Shown one piece after another: positions 53,593-62,174 of a stretch of 64,000 bases of DNA; positions within the stretch are counted from its first letter, which is position 1; each line of letters starts with the position of its first letter. Origin of the DNA: Nitrospirota bacterium. GTDB lineage: Bacteria; Nitrospirota; Nitrospiria; Nitrospirales; Nitrospiraceae. The stretch covers positions 1 through 64,000 of the forward strand of contig JACRLR010000021.1 of NCBI GenBank assembly GCA_016219645.1. The letters are read 5' to 3'. Below the pieces are notes generated by a model. It did not search any database and was not told where the DNA came from. It saw only the letters and a list, made by a program, of their open reading frames with translations. Position numbers and translations under genes: made by a program.

Positions 53593-56500
53593 ATGGCCAA
53601 AGGACGTAGCGATTCGAAACTGGCGGTGGCGGGAGCGCTCACGCTCGTGTTGGCCATTGCCGGCGTATTGCTGGTCAAAGAGCCCTTGCGCAGTTCGCGG
53701 CCGGTCGGGACCGGGCTGGAAATGAAGCACACGACCGGCGAACAGTTGGTCCGTGCGCGCCTGTGGGAGGATCCGGTAGCGGCCGTGCAGCGGGGCATCC
53801 GAGAGTCAAAACCGACCGGCAAGACAGCCGGACCGGAACCGACTCTCGCCCAACGACTCGGGCCGCTCAGACAAGCTCTGGCCGAGCGTGCCGGGAACGG
53901 ACAGCGCGTCACCGTTCTCCTGGTGGCGACGAGCGGAGGTCCCTACGTCGAAAATACCGAATCGCGTATCCGCGATCGCTACGCCATCGGCACTGCCCTC
54001 GGCGTCGCCTGCTATGTTCCGGAGGATGAGGGCCATCTCTCATTCGTTGAATGGGAACCGCAAGGAGCCATTGAAGCGCTGCCCTACGAATGGTATCGCC
54101 TCAGGAAGACGCGTGTCTGCGGAGAAGTAGGATCGCATGCCTCCAACATCCTTGTCGTCTGGCTACCGGACGAATCTCTCAGTCGGGGGTTTTTGACGAC
54201 CCTGACATCGCTGTCCCAGGCCCTGGTGTGCCAGGCGTCCCAACAGAAGAGCGAATGTCTCCTGACCGACGACAAACGCAGGCTGGTTCGATTGAATCCC
54301 GCTGTTCAGCAGGCGGTCACGTTCAAGATCATGGGCCCGCGCAGTTCATCGACGTTTCGCGCGCTGTTACAGGAAGCGGGCGACTTGTATCCCGATTCGC
54401 ACGAAGGGGTCGGAGTCTGGCCGAATACTGGCGGCGCGATCGAGCTGTACTCGCCATGGACGAGCGCGATGAAGGGACTGCTCGCCTATGGACTCAAGAA
54501 AGCAGGCGGCAATGGAGAAGCCTGCACGACTTATGAGGCTTGTGAGCAGGAGTTTTACCGCCGGCTGGCCAACGCGAACATCCGGCTCGTTTACGATGTC
54601 GGCTCGGACGATCGGTTGTTCGGCGCGTTGGTCGAGGAATTGGAACGCCGGCAGGTTCGGCTGGGTTGGGATGCCGTCATCCTCATCGGCGAATGGGATT
54701 CGTTTTACGGGAGGGCTTTGCCCATCGAGTTCCGCGCCGCGGCTTGCGCGAAGGTGGCGACCTTCTCGGAAGCCGACCTGAAACAGATTCTCGTCCCGAC
54801 CACCATCAAATCCTGGTGTCCGACCGTCGCGCGCGCCATCGATCTCCAGATTCAACGCCCCGCCGACTATGAATCGCTCACACTCAACGTGTTTCGCTAC
54901 AGCTACCTCAGCGGTCTCGACGGAGAAGTGCCGGGTGATGACAGCGTGATAGCCGGCCGGGGAGAGAAGGCGAAAGCCGGAGACCAGCTCAAGGATGCGC
55001 AACGAGAGCGCCCGGAAGGCACCGGTCAGCTCGACTATGTGCGGGCTCTGGTGGCGCGCATTCACGACGAGGGAGAAGGTGCAAGGGCGATCGGAATTCT
55101 GGGCACCGATCCGTACGATTCGCTGCTCATCATCAAGGCGCTCCGCCCTTCATTCCCACACGCGATTTTCTTCACCGTCGATCTCGATGCGCGCCACCTC
55201 CACCAGAGCGAATACAAATCGACGCGCAATATGGTGGCCGCCTCTCCCTTTGGTCTGCAACTGGACGGAATGCTTCAACGCGACGTTCCGCCTTTTCGCA
55301 GCAGCTATCAGACATCGGCTTATCTGGCCGCCCTCCAAGCGGTCCAATTCGTCGTCTGTCGACCGGGCGATCACCCGCCGTCAGCGACTCCCTGCGCGTC
55401 CGGCTATCACGTCGAGTTCACGCCGGAAGACCGCATCTATGACGCGGGGCCTCATCCCAGAATCTTCGAGGTGGGACGCGAGGGCGCGGTGGATTTGAGT
55501 CCAGTGGACAAGGAGGGGGTGCGAACGGTCCATCCGCTGAGGCCGGATCTCGACTATACGGATGACCAGGGGCCCTTAAAGCAGGGGGTTGGGTTGGACA
55601 ACACCGCTGTCGCGGCGGCGCTGGCCGTCGCGCTGCTGCTGATGAGCGTCATAGCCTGGACGAATCAGCGGCTGTGGTTGTGGGTGTTGCGGAATCCTCG
55701 TCTGCTGGTGGTCATGGCACTCATCGTTGTGGCTTCGTTTGCGGCATTCGTCGCGTTCGGCGGCGCGTCGGCCTTGCTGGCCAATCATGACGAAGGAGAG
55801 CCCTTCTCTTGGACCGCCGGGGTCAGTGTCTGGCCGGGCGAACTCCTCCGCCTCTTCGTCGTCATCCTCTGCCTTGTCATGCTGGGGAAGGGCCTGCGCG
55901 ATCTGATCAAGAACAGCGACTTCATCAGCGAGGACTTTTTGTTCGAGGATGATTCGGGCCGCCGCCGGTTGTCGCCCAGGACATTCTGGACCAACTTGCA
56001 GCGGGTCTACCATCCGGCTGCAACGAGGGCCGCGACGACCGTGGACCAAGCCTGGTCTTGGTATCGCGAGGCCGGCAAGCCGTCGCAACGAGTGGTGCGG
56101 ACGGTTCTCCTGTTCCTGCTGTATCTCGGAATCATGTGGCCGCTGGAATATTGGGTGCTCGACGATGAAATAATCCAGCCCTGCCGGGGCCGGTTGAGTT
56201 GCACGGTCGATTGGGTGATGACTCTGAGCAGCGTGGGATTAGTCGTGCTGCTCAATCTGGCTGTGTTCGACGCAGTCATGTTGTGCAGACGGTGGATCGG
56301 CTGGTTGACCGCTTCGACCGGCGGCTGGTCCGATCAGGTTCAAGAAGAATATCTTCGGGAGTATGGTCTGGGCCAAGCCCAGAAAGCCGAGTTCGGCAAA
56401 CTGAAATACTTGGCCGTGGTCGATCTCATCGCTCAGCGGACCGGAGTGGTCAATCGCCTGATCCGCTACCCGTTCATCGCCTTGTTGATCATGATCGTCG

Positions 56501-56832
56501 CGCGGAACGACTACTTCGACATCTGGAATTACCCGCTCTTGCTGATCTTTTCCTGGGCGTTCAACGTTGTGCTGGCGCTGATGGGCGCATTCTTATTGTA
56601 CCAATCGGCCAGCAAGGCGAAAGCCGCCATGCTGGCCGGGCTCAGCCGCCAGATGGTCCAAGCGTTGGGAACCGGGAAGGATCACGATGTGCGCGTCAAG
56701 CAGATCCAGTACGTCATCGATGAAGTAGAAGCCAACGAACAGGGCGCGTTCGTGCCGTTCTACCAACAGCCGGTAATGGAATCGTCGCTCTACGGCATTG
56801 TGGCATTGCTCCAGTATTTATATATGAAGTAA
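53593..56832 (+). CDS. Large unassigned membrane protein, 1079 aa
   Basis: An N-terminal hydrophobic helix (about residues 11-29) is followed by a long, probably extracytoplasmic region (30-660), then seven predicted helices (about 665-690, 702-725, 749-770, 834-855, 874-898, 957-970, 979-1003) and a soluble tail. One stretch near 495-560 (ARAIGILGTDPYDSLLIIKAL, then FFTVDLDARHL) looks like a periplasmic-binding-protein type 1 fold, and an earlier part (VTVLLVATSGGPYVENTESRIRDRYAIG) recalls a similar strand-loop. I do not recognise the family. ATG after a repeat-rich gap; the next gene follows after 10 bases. Confidence 0.75.
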   Translation: MAKGRSDSKLAVAGALTLVLAIAGVLLVKEPLRSSRPVGTGLEMKHTTGEQLVRARLWEDPVAAVQRGIRESKPTGKTAGPEPTLAQRLGPLRQALAERAGNGQRVTVLLVATSGGPYVENTESRIRDRYAIGTALGVACYVPEDEGHLSFVEWEPQGAIEALPYEWYRLRKTRVCGEVGSHASNILVVWLPDESLSRGFLTTLTSLSQALVCQASQQKSECLLTDDKRRLVRLNPAVQQAVTFKIMGPRSSSTFRALLQEAGDLYPDSHEGVGVWPNTGGAIELYSPWTSAMKGLLAYGLKKAGGNGEACTTYEACEQEFYRRLANANIRLVYDVGSDDRLFGALVEELERRQVRLGWDAVILIGEWDSFYGRALPIEFRAAACAKVATFSEADLKQILVPTTIKSWCPTVARAIDLQIQRPADYESLTLNVFRYSYLSGLDGEVPGDDSVIAGRGEKAKAGDQLKDAQRERPEGTGQLDYVRALVARIHDEGEGARAIGILGTDPYDSLLIIKALRPSFPHAIFFTVDLDARHLHQSEYKSTRNMVAASPFGLQLDGMLQRDVPPFRSSYQTSAYLAALQAVQFVVCRPGDHPPSATPCASGYHVEFTPEDRIYDAGPHPRIFEVGREGAVDLSPVDKEGVRTVHPLRPDLDYTDDQGPLKQGVGLDNTAVAAALAVALLLMSVIAWTNQRLWLWVLRNPRLLVVMALIVVASFAAFVAFGGASALLANHDEGEPFSWTAGVSVWPGELLRLFVVILCLVMLGKGLRDLIKNSDFISEDFLFEDDSGRRRLSPRTFWTNLQRVYHPAATRAATTVDQAWSWYREAGKPSQRVVRTVLLFLLYLGIMWPLEYWVLDDEIIQPCRGRLSCTVDWVMTLSSVGLVVLLNLAVFDAVMLCRRWIGWLTASTGGWSDQVQEEYLREYGLGQAQKAEFGKLKYLAVVDLIAQRTGVVNRLIRYPFIALLIMIVARNDYFDIWNYPLLLIFSWAFNVVLALMGAFLLYQSASKAKAAMLAGLSRQMVQALGTGKDHDVRVKQIQYVIDEVEANEQGAFVPFYQQPVMESSLYGIVALLQYLYMK

Positions 56833-56842
56833 CCGGCTGCTC

Positions 56843-57562
56843 ATGCGTGAAGAACGACTAGGCGGGCTGTGGACCAGGATTACCGGCGGCACGGATGGGA
56901 AGGGTGGAGGTCACGGTCCCCTCGTCCTGCTCCTGCACGGCTTTGGCGCGCCGGGAGACGACCTCCTGTCGCTGGCTGACGAGCTGGATGTGCCGACCGG
57001 GACGAGGTTTGTGATTCCCGAGGGTCCGCTCACATTGAGCTTTGGCCCGAGTGACGCGCGCGCCTGGTGGCTGATCGACATGGCGCGCATCGCAGCGGAT
57101 CGAGCGGCAGGCCGGATCCGCGATCTCTCGAACGAAATCCCCAGAGGCCTCGCTCCGGCGCGTGAGACCATGCTGGCGTTCCTCAAAGAAGTCGAACGGA
57201 CATTCGGCGCAGACCCGCACAAGACCGTTCTCGGAGGATTTTCTCAAGGCGCCATGCTTTCGTGCGATGTGATGCTCCAGAGTGATCATCCCTACGCGGG
57301 GCTGGTGCAACTCTCCGGTAATTTACTAGCCCAGCAGATCTGGGGCCCACTCATACCGAAACGCAAAGGCATGCCGGTGTTTCAAAGCCACGGGATGCAG
57401 GATGAGATCTTGCCCTACGTGGGAGCGGAGCGACTTCGTGATACACTGAGCCAGTCCGGCCTCGCGGTCGAATGGCACAGGTTCCGAGGCGGGCACGAAA
57501 TTCCAGAACCAGTTCTCCAACGACTCGGTGTCTTTCTCACAAAGGTGCTGACAAAACCATGA
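56843..57562 (+). CDS. Alpha/beta hydrolase, phospholipase/carboxylesterase type
   Basis: A 239-residue serine esterase. The oxyanion region is LLLHGFGAPGDD (about residues 29-40), the nucleophile Ser is in GGFSQGAMLS near residue 134, the Asp is in QSHGMQDEILPY and the His is in RGGHEIP near residue 219, giving a full triad. Similar to the YpfH/carboxylesterase group. The substrate is unknown. It overlaps the next hydrolase by four bases (ATGA). Confidence 0.88.
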   Translation: MREERLGGLWTRITGGTDGKGGGHGPLVLLLHGFGAPGDDLLSLADELDVPTGTRFVIPEGPLTLSFGPSDARAWWLIDMARIAADRAAGRIRDLSNEIPRGLAPARETMLAFLKEVERTFGADPHKTVLGGFSQGAMLSCDVMLQSDHPYAGLVQLSGNLLAQQIWGPLIPKRKGMPVFQSHGMQDEILPYVGAERLRDTLSQSGLAVEWHRFRGGHEIPEPVLQRLGVFLTKVLTKP

Positions 57563-58314
57563 GCACGCTCGAATCGTTTTCTCTCACCGGACCTGACGGC
57601 AAGCGCATTCGTGGAGATCGTGCTGTGGGAAAAGACCGTCAGATTCTTTTCATCACGGGGTTCTTGTCCAAACGCTGGGGCAACAAGAGCAAGGCGCTGG
57701 CTCAGTGGTGCAAAGAAAAAGGCTGGGGATTTTGTTGTTACGATGTGCGTGGATTCGGGGAATCTGAAGGCACATTTACCGACTACACGCTGTCCGATTG
57801 GATCGCTGATGCGCGGCTTGTGTTGAATATGCTGCGAGATGGACCGCCGATCACCATTGTTGGAAATTCTCTCGGTGGCTGGATTGCCTGGATGATGGCC
57901 CAAGAATACTCGACAGTTGAAAAGCTTATTCTCATCGCTCCAGCATTCGATGGCATGGGTGTCAGAGCTCGGGAAATTTCTGCCGACCGGCGAAAACGAT
58001 GGCATGATACAGGCTGGATGCCCTGGGACGATGACCCCGTCCTCAAGGATTGGCTGCTCTCGTGGAAATGGGTCGAGGAAAGCGAAGCCTATTGGTTGAG
58101 GCGGTTTGATGAAGTGCGTCGCGTTAAGACAACCATCTTGCACGGCCTTCAAGACCAGGCCATCCATCCGCGTATGAGCTGGCAATTCGTCGACGAATTG
58201 TTAGTACGTGACTCCGAGTACCCCATCGAACTGACCTTGAAAATGGGCGACCATCGACTCAGTAGTCCCGAGCATCTGGAACTGTTTCAGCGATTGGTCC
58301 AAAGGAGGAGCTGA
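57559..58314 (+). CDS. Alpha/beta hydrolase
   Basis: A 251-residue hydrolase: ILFITGFLSKRWGNKSKAL near residue 30, CCYDVRGFGESEG, and the nucleophile Ser in VGNSLGGWIAW near residue 103. The Asp is probably in LHGLQDQAIHP and the His in MGDHRLS near residue 232. It resembles BEM46/ABHD10-like acyl hydrolases. Coupled to both neighbours: it starts in the upstream stop and ends at the start of the small gene after it. Confidence 0.85.
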   Translation: MSTLESFSLTGPDGKRIRGDRAVGKDRQILFITGFLSKRWGNKSKALAQWCKEKGWGFCCYDVRGFGESEGTFTDYTLSDWIADARLVLNMLRDGPPITIVGNSLGGWIAWMMAQEYSTVEKLILIAPAFDGMGVRAREISADRRKRWHDTGWMPWDDDPVLKDWLLSWKWVEESEAYWLRRFDEVRRVKTTILHGLQDQAIHPRMSWQFVDELLVRDSEYPIELTLKMGDHRLSSPEHLELFQRLVQRRS

Positions 58315-58481
58315 TGCTGGTGTTGATTCACAAAGAATGCGGCGGGCCGGCGCTGGACGAATCGCCGGTCGGCGAAGTCTGCGCCATCCCCATCGACCGG
58401 TTCCCCTTTGCCTGTTTCACCTGCCTGGAAGAGATCATCGACGAATCGGAAGTCCGACTGTCGCAAGAACTCGGAATCTAA
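58314..58481 (+). CDS. Small Cys-pair protein, 55 aa
   Basis: A short gene with a strong AAAGGAGGAG ribosome site, sharing one base with the previous stop codon. The product starts MLVLIHKECGGPALDE and contains H6, C9, a single C23, and CFTC (about residues 34-37), then an acidic tail. The His and four cysteines could form a zinc or metal site. No known family recognised. The tight coupling to two hydrolases suggests joint expression. Confidence 0.6.
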   Translation: MLVLIHKECGGPALDESPVGEVCAIPIDRFPFACFTCLEEIIDESEVRLSQELGI

Positions 58482-58595
58482 CCTCGTTCGGTCCAAGAAA
58501 TATCCCGCTCTGCTGCGACGTGGTTGTGAAGTGTCGCGAGCTTTTGTTATCGTGAGCCCTTCACCAAGGCTCTTTACAAGGAGAACGGACGTTCC

Positions 58596-60275
58596 ATGGC
58601 CACCAACGACAAGCAAGTCATTTTTTCACTCGTCAATGTCGGCAAGGTCTATCCGCCGAAGCGGCAGGTGCTGCGAGAGATCTATCTAGGGTTTTACTAC
58701 GGCGCCAAGATCGGCGTATTGGGTCTCAATGGATCTGGAAAGAGTTCGCTGCTCAGGATCATTGCCGGAGTCGATCAGAATTATACAGGCGAGATCACCC
58801 GCTCGAAGGGTTATAGCGTAGGTCTGCTTGAGCAGGAGCCGCAGCTTGATCCGGACAAGACGGTGAAAGAAATCGTCGAAGAGGGCAAGAAGGAACTCGT
58901 GTCGATGATGCGCGAGTACGATGAGGTCAGCAACAGGATGGGTGAGGCGTCACCGGATGAACTGGAGAAGCTTCTGGAAAAGCAGGCGCAGCTCCAAGAA
59001 AAGATCGAAGCGGCCAACGGGTGGGAATTGGAGCATGTGTTGGAACTCGCCATGGACGCGCTGCGCTGTCCACCGCCGGATGCGAAGGTGGGGGTGCTGT
59101 CCGGCGGCGAAAAGCGCCGGGTCGCCCTCTGCCGCCTCATGATCCAAGAGCCCGATATTTTATTACTCGACGAGCCGACGAACCATCTCGATGCTGAGTC
59201 TGTCCAGTGGCTCGAACAGCATCTTCAGCAGTATAAAGGCACGGTCATCGCCGTCACCCACGACCGGTATTTCCTCGACAACGTCGCAGGATGGATTCTC
59301 GAACTCGATCGCGGTCATGGCATTCCCTTCCAGGGGAACTATACGTCCTGGCTGGAGCAGAAGCAGGTGCGGCTGGAAAAAGAAGAGAAAGCCGAATCGA
59401 AGCGCCGCAAGTCATTGGAACATGAGTTGGAATGGATCAGGATGTCGCCGAAGGCTCGTCAGTCGAAAGGCAAGGCGCGGCTCAATCGTTATGAGGAATT
59501 GGTCAATCAGAAACAGGATGAGCAGGCCGCAGATCTAGAGATCTATATTCCGCCTGGCCCGCGGCTGGGGGATGTGGTGGTTGAGTCCAAGGGGGTCAGT
59601 AAAGCCTACGGAGACAAGGTCCTCTACGAGAATGTCAATTTCAGTCTCCCCAAGGGCGGCATCGTCGGCGTGATCGGTCCGAACGGAGCCGGCAAGACGA
59701 CGATGTTCCGCATGATCATCGGGAAAGAAAAGCCGGATGCGGGAACGATCAAGGTTGGTGAAACGGTCACTTTGGGCTACGTGGACCAGGATCGCAGTCT
59801 GGATCCGAGCAAATCCGTCTACGACATCATTTCAGGGGGCCATGAGACGATCCAGCTTGGCAAGGTAGAGATCAACGCCAGGGCCTACTGCGCCCGGTTC
59901 AATTTTGCCGGCACCGATCAGCAGAAGAAAGTGAAGGATCTTTCCGGCGGCGAACGCAACCGTGTGCACTTGGCCCGCATGTTGAAAGAAGGGGCCAACC
60001 TGATCATCCTCGACGAGCCGACTAATGATCTGGACATCAACACCTTGCGCGCCCTGGAGGAAGGATTGGAACGTTTCGCCGGCTGCGCCGTCATCAGCAG
60101 TCACGACCGCTGGTTTCTGGACCGGATCGCGACCCACATCATGGCCTTCGAAGGCGACAGCAAGGTGGTCTGGTTCGAAGGAAACTACAGCGAGTATGAG
60201 GCGGATCGGAAAAAACGACTGGGCAAGGAAGCAGATCAGCCGCACCGGATTCGCTACCGAAAACTGACACGCTAG
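58596..60275 (+). CDS. ettA: ABC-F protein EttA (energy-dependent translational throttle)
   Basis: A soluble tandem ATPase of 559 residues that acts at the ribosomal E site. Domain 1: Walker [10 protein letters not shown] (about residues 43-51), signature VLSGGEKRR, Walker [12 protein letters not shown]. Domain 2: GPNGAGKTT near residue 363, LSGGERNR near 453, [10 protein letters not shown]. The linker and arm match EttA rather than an exporter, as there are no membrane helices. The stop lies against a partial repeat (60276-60290). Confidence 0.93.
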   Translation: MATNDKQVIFSLVNVGKVYPPKRQVLREIYLGFYYGAKIGVLGLNGSGKSSLLRIIAGVDQNYTGEITRSKGYSVGLLEQEPQLDPDKTVKEIVEEGKKELVSMMREYDEVSNRMGEASPDELEKLLEKQAQLQEKIEAANGWELEHVLELAMDALRCPPPDAKVGVLSGGEKRRVALCRLMIQEPDILLLDEPTNHLDAESVQWLEQHLQQYKGTVIAVTHDRYFLDNVAGWILELDRGHGIPFQGNYTSWLEQKQVRLEKEEKAESKRRKSLEHELEWIRMSPKARQSKGKARLNRYEELVNQKQDEQAADLEIYIPPGPRLGDVVVESKGVSKAYGDKVLYENVNFSLPKGGIVGVIGPNGAGKTTMFRMIIGKEKPDAGTIKVGETVTLGYVDQDRSLDPSKSVYDIISGGHETIQLGKVEINARAYCARFNFAGTDQQKKVKDLSGGERNRVHLARMLKEGANLIILDEPTNDLDINTLRALEEGLERFAGCAVISSHDRWFLDRIATHIMAFEGDSKVVWFEGNYSEYEADRKKRLGKEADQPHRIRYRKLTR

Positions 60276-60291
60276 CAGGGCGCTGAAAAAA

Positions 60292-60400
60292 GAGGGGATG
60301 GGGTAGCTGGGACGATCCCCTTGCTCGCGGAACGCGCACGATAGGAATGTGCTCGTTCGACGCGCGCAGTTGGGATCATCCCACCCACCCCACTGCCGGT
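60292..60400 (+). repeat. Palindromic element, family A
   Basis: Arms at 60300-60319 and 60372-60391 are complementary at most positions. Core: TTGCTCGCGGAACGCGCACG...GTGCTCGTTCGACGCGCGCAG, the clearest version of the family A core. It lies between ettA and the reductase gene. Confidence 0.7.
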
Positions 60401-60469
60401 GACGTGCCGGCCAGTACGATGCTGGGCGCCTACACAGTTCTCCTGCAACCTGTTAGAGAATCCTTCACG

Positions 60470-61372
60470 ATGGCACCTCGCGCGATCGTCACCGGGGCGG
60501 CGGGATTGATCGGGCAGTACCTTGTGAAGACTGCCCCGCGATGGGCTCCTGAGTGGGATGTGCAGGGGCTGTCCCGCGCAGAACTTGAACTGACTGAATC
60601 GTTGAAGGTGAAAGCGCGGATTCATGCGCTTAAGCCGGACCTCCTCATCCACTGTGCGGCTCTCAGCAGGACGAAAGACTGCGAGATAGATCCTGATTCA
60701 GCCCGCCACATTAACGTGGAGGTTACAGCTTACCTCGCGCAGCTCTCCCAGGACATTCCCTTCATCTTTCTGTCCAGCGGGGAAGTCTTCGACGGGAGGT
60801 CCGGTTGGTATGGCGAGGAGGATGAACCGAATCCGATCAACGTGTATGGAAGGACAAAATTGGAAGCAGAAGAGGCCGTACTAGCAAATCCGAAACATAC
60901 GGTCGTTCGGATTGTCCTGACTGCCGGAACGTCGGAGACTGGAAACAGGAGTTTTGTGGAGGAAATGTGTCGAACTGCAAAGGCCGGCAGGGACATGACA
61001 CTCTATGCCGACGAATTCCGTTGCCCCCTTCCTGCCGGTGTGATTGCACGGGCCTTATGGGAATTGGTCGACCGCCAGCAGCCTGGTCTCTATCACCTGG
61101 GAGGGAGGGAACGGCTCTCGCGCTGGGAAATCGGAGAAGCCTTGCTGCCCTGGTCTCCGGAGTTGGACGGCCACTTGATCAAAGGTTCCGCACGGAACCA
61201 TGTTGGGAGCCCCAGGCCCGCCGACCTTTCGCTCCGCTGCGACAAGATTCAAAGCCTCCTGTCGTTTCGCATTCCGGGATTTCGTGAGTGGCTCATTGGG
61301 CGGACAGACCGCGGCGCGGACTTGTGGGATTACCTCGACGGAAGTCCGTCAGCCGTGAAGCGTGAAACGTGA
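60470..61372 (+). CDS. RmlD-like NAD(P)-dependent sugar-nucleotide reductase
   Basis: A 300-residue extended short-chain dehydrogenase. Nucleotide motif GAAGLIGQY (about residues 9-17), IHCAALSRTKDCE near residue 62, catalytic Ser in FLSSGEVFDG and the YGRTKLEAE (Tyr-x3-Lys) near residue 127. This is closest to dTDP-4-dehydrorhamnose reductase (RmlD) in layout. No rhamnose operon is nearby, so the substrate is uncertain. ATG at 60470; the frame upstream reads through the palindromic repeat and is not counted. Confidence 0.85.
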   Translation: MAPRAIVTGAAGLIGQYLVKTAPRWAPEWDVQGLSRAELELTESLKVKARIHALKPDLLIHCAALSRTKDCEIDPDSARHINVEVTAYLAQLSQDIPFIFLSSGEVFDGRSGWYGEEDEPNPINVYGRTKLEAEEAVLANPKHTVVRIVLTAGTSETGNRSFVEEMCRTAKAGRDMTLYADEFRCPLPAGVIARALWELVDRQQPGLYHLGGRERLSRWEIGEALLPWSPELDGHLIKGSARNHVGSPRPADLSLRCDKIQSLLSFRIPGFREWLIGRTDRGADLWDYLDGSPSAVKRET

Positions 61373-61380
61373 AGCGCAGG
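61354..61380. repeat. GTGAAGCG-rich repeat at the end of the reductase gene
   Basis: GTGAAGCG, GTGAAACG and GTGAAGCG in series across the reductase stop codon, like the units after gcvT and fabI. No complementary arm was found nearby. Probably a fragment of the same hairpin family. Confidence 0.4.
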
Positions 61381-61436
61381 AGCCTGGACGTGGCGCTACT
61401 GAAAGTGACGGGCATTCCCTGGGTGGAGGGGGGGAT

Positions 61437-61664
61437 CTACGGGGCTTTATTGAGTGTGTCGAGGCGTGCGCGCGCGAACTCCGCCTGTCCACTCGATGGG
61501 TAGAGACGGACGAGCTCTTCGTATATCTGCTTTGCATGTGCGACGTTCTGTTGTCGCTCTTCAAACTCAGCAGTCTTGAGCATTTCCTCCGCCTTATCCC
61601 CCCCGCGGCAGGCGGCCAGGGTCACGCAGAAGATTACAGCCCCTATGTGAATCCATGGTCTCAT
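61437..61664 (-). CDS. Small lipoprotein with one TPR-like motif
   Basis: A 75-residue precursor. Signal peptide MRPWIHIGAVIFCVTLAAC with a perfect LAAC lipobox, so the mature protein starts at a lipidated Cys. The rest is an acidic helix pair (EMLKTAEFEERQ, then AKQIYEELVRLYPSS) like a single tetratricopeptide unit, as in small YfiO-like proteins. ATG at 61664 with AGGAG upstream. Partner unknown. Confidence 0.7.
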   Translation of the reverse strand: MRPWIHIGAVIFCVTLAACRGGDKAEEMLKTAEFEERQQNVAHAKQIYEELVRLYPSSGQAEFARARLDTLNKAP

Positions 61665-61686
61665 AGTTTCTCCTATTACGTAACGA

Positions 61687-61762
61687 CAGGTTGAGGCTAA
61701 GGTCAAGGTTGAGCAACGATTCTGACATCCCTCATCTCAACCTTAACCTCGACCTCAACCTG
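61687..61762. repeat. Inverted repeat, GGTTGAGG type
   Basis: Arms 61687-61713 and 61736-61762 (27 bases each, GGTTGAGG/CCTCAACC units) are nearly complementary around a 22-base loop. It lies between two minus-strand genes and could end transcription of the upstream regulator gene. Confidence 0.6.
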
Positions 61763-61772
61763 CCCCAATACC

Positions 61773-61799
61773 GCTGGCAGACTTTTTCAGCATCCTGCC
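61773..61799. repeat. Half copy of family B repeat
   Basis: GCTGGCAGACTTTTTCAGCATCCTGCC matches the right end of the element at 53433-53555 with one mismatch. It runs into the 3' end of the regulator gene and supplies its stop codon (61787-61789). Confidence 0.65.
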
Positions 61800-62095
61800 A
61801 CATCGATGCCATAGCGTGGTGCCGCAATTCCTTCGCTCCGACATTGGGGGCAGCGGCTCGGGCTCGTCAGACGGCGGCGGTTGCGAAAGACAAAGTTACA
61901 GTCCTGACAGAATGCCGGGTCCAGGATGAACCGTTTCGTTGTGTCTCGCGTGATGGTTTTCACGACATGGCTCAGATGTTCCTCAACCTGCCGCTCGCGG
62001 ATGCCCAGCATCTGTGCCAGTTGGCGAGATGATAGCCTGGTGCCTGTGATCATGTCGATGATCCGTTGACGCGGCGTCCGTTCGGGAGGCAACAT
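61787..62095 (-). CDS. HTH and zinc-ribbon transcriptional regulator
   Basis: A 102-residue protein with an N-terminal helix-turn-helix (RLSSRQLAQMLGIRERQVEEHLSHV, about residues 21-45) and a C-terminal zinc ribbon with CQDC and CPQC pairs. It fits the group of predicted regulators with an HTH fused to a Zn ribbon. ATG at 62095 is chosen; the frame could extend to 62131. The last codons and stop lie inside a palindromic repeat. Confidence 0.8.
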   Translation of the reverse strand: MLPPERTPRQRIIDMITGTRLSSRQLAQMLGIRERQVEEHLSHVVKTITRDTTKRFILDPAFCQDCNFVFRNRRRLTSPSRCPQCRSEGIAAPRYGIDVAGC

Positions 62096-62174
62096 GCAAG
62101 CTATCGTAGGGGATTGCGTGAGGAAAACCAAGTGAGTTGAACAGCGCCGATACCTCTGTCAGGATAATGAGCCT

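Noticed and set aside
30605-61800. CRISPR array
   Set aside because: The repeats are palindromic, widely spaced and have no regular spacers; no cas genes are present.
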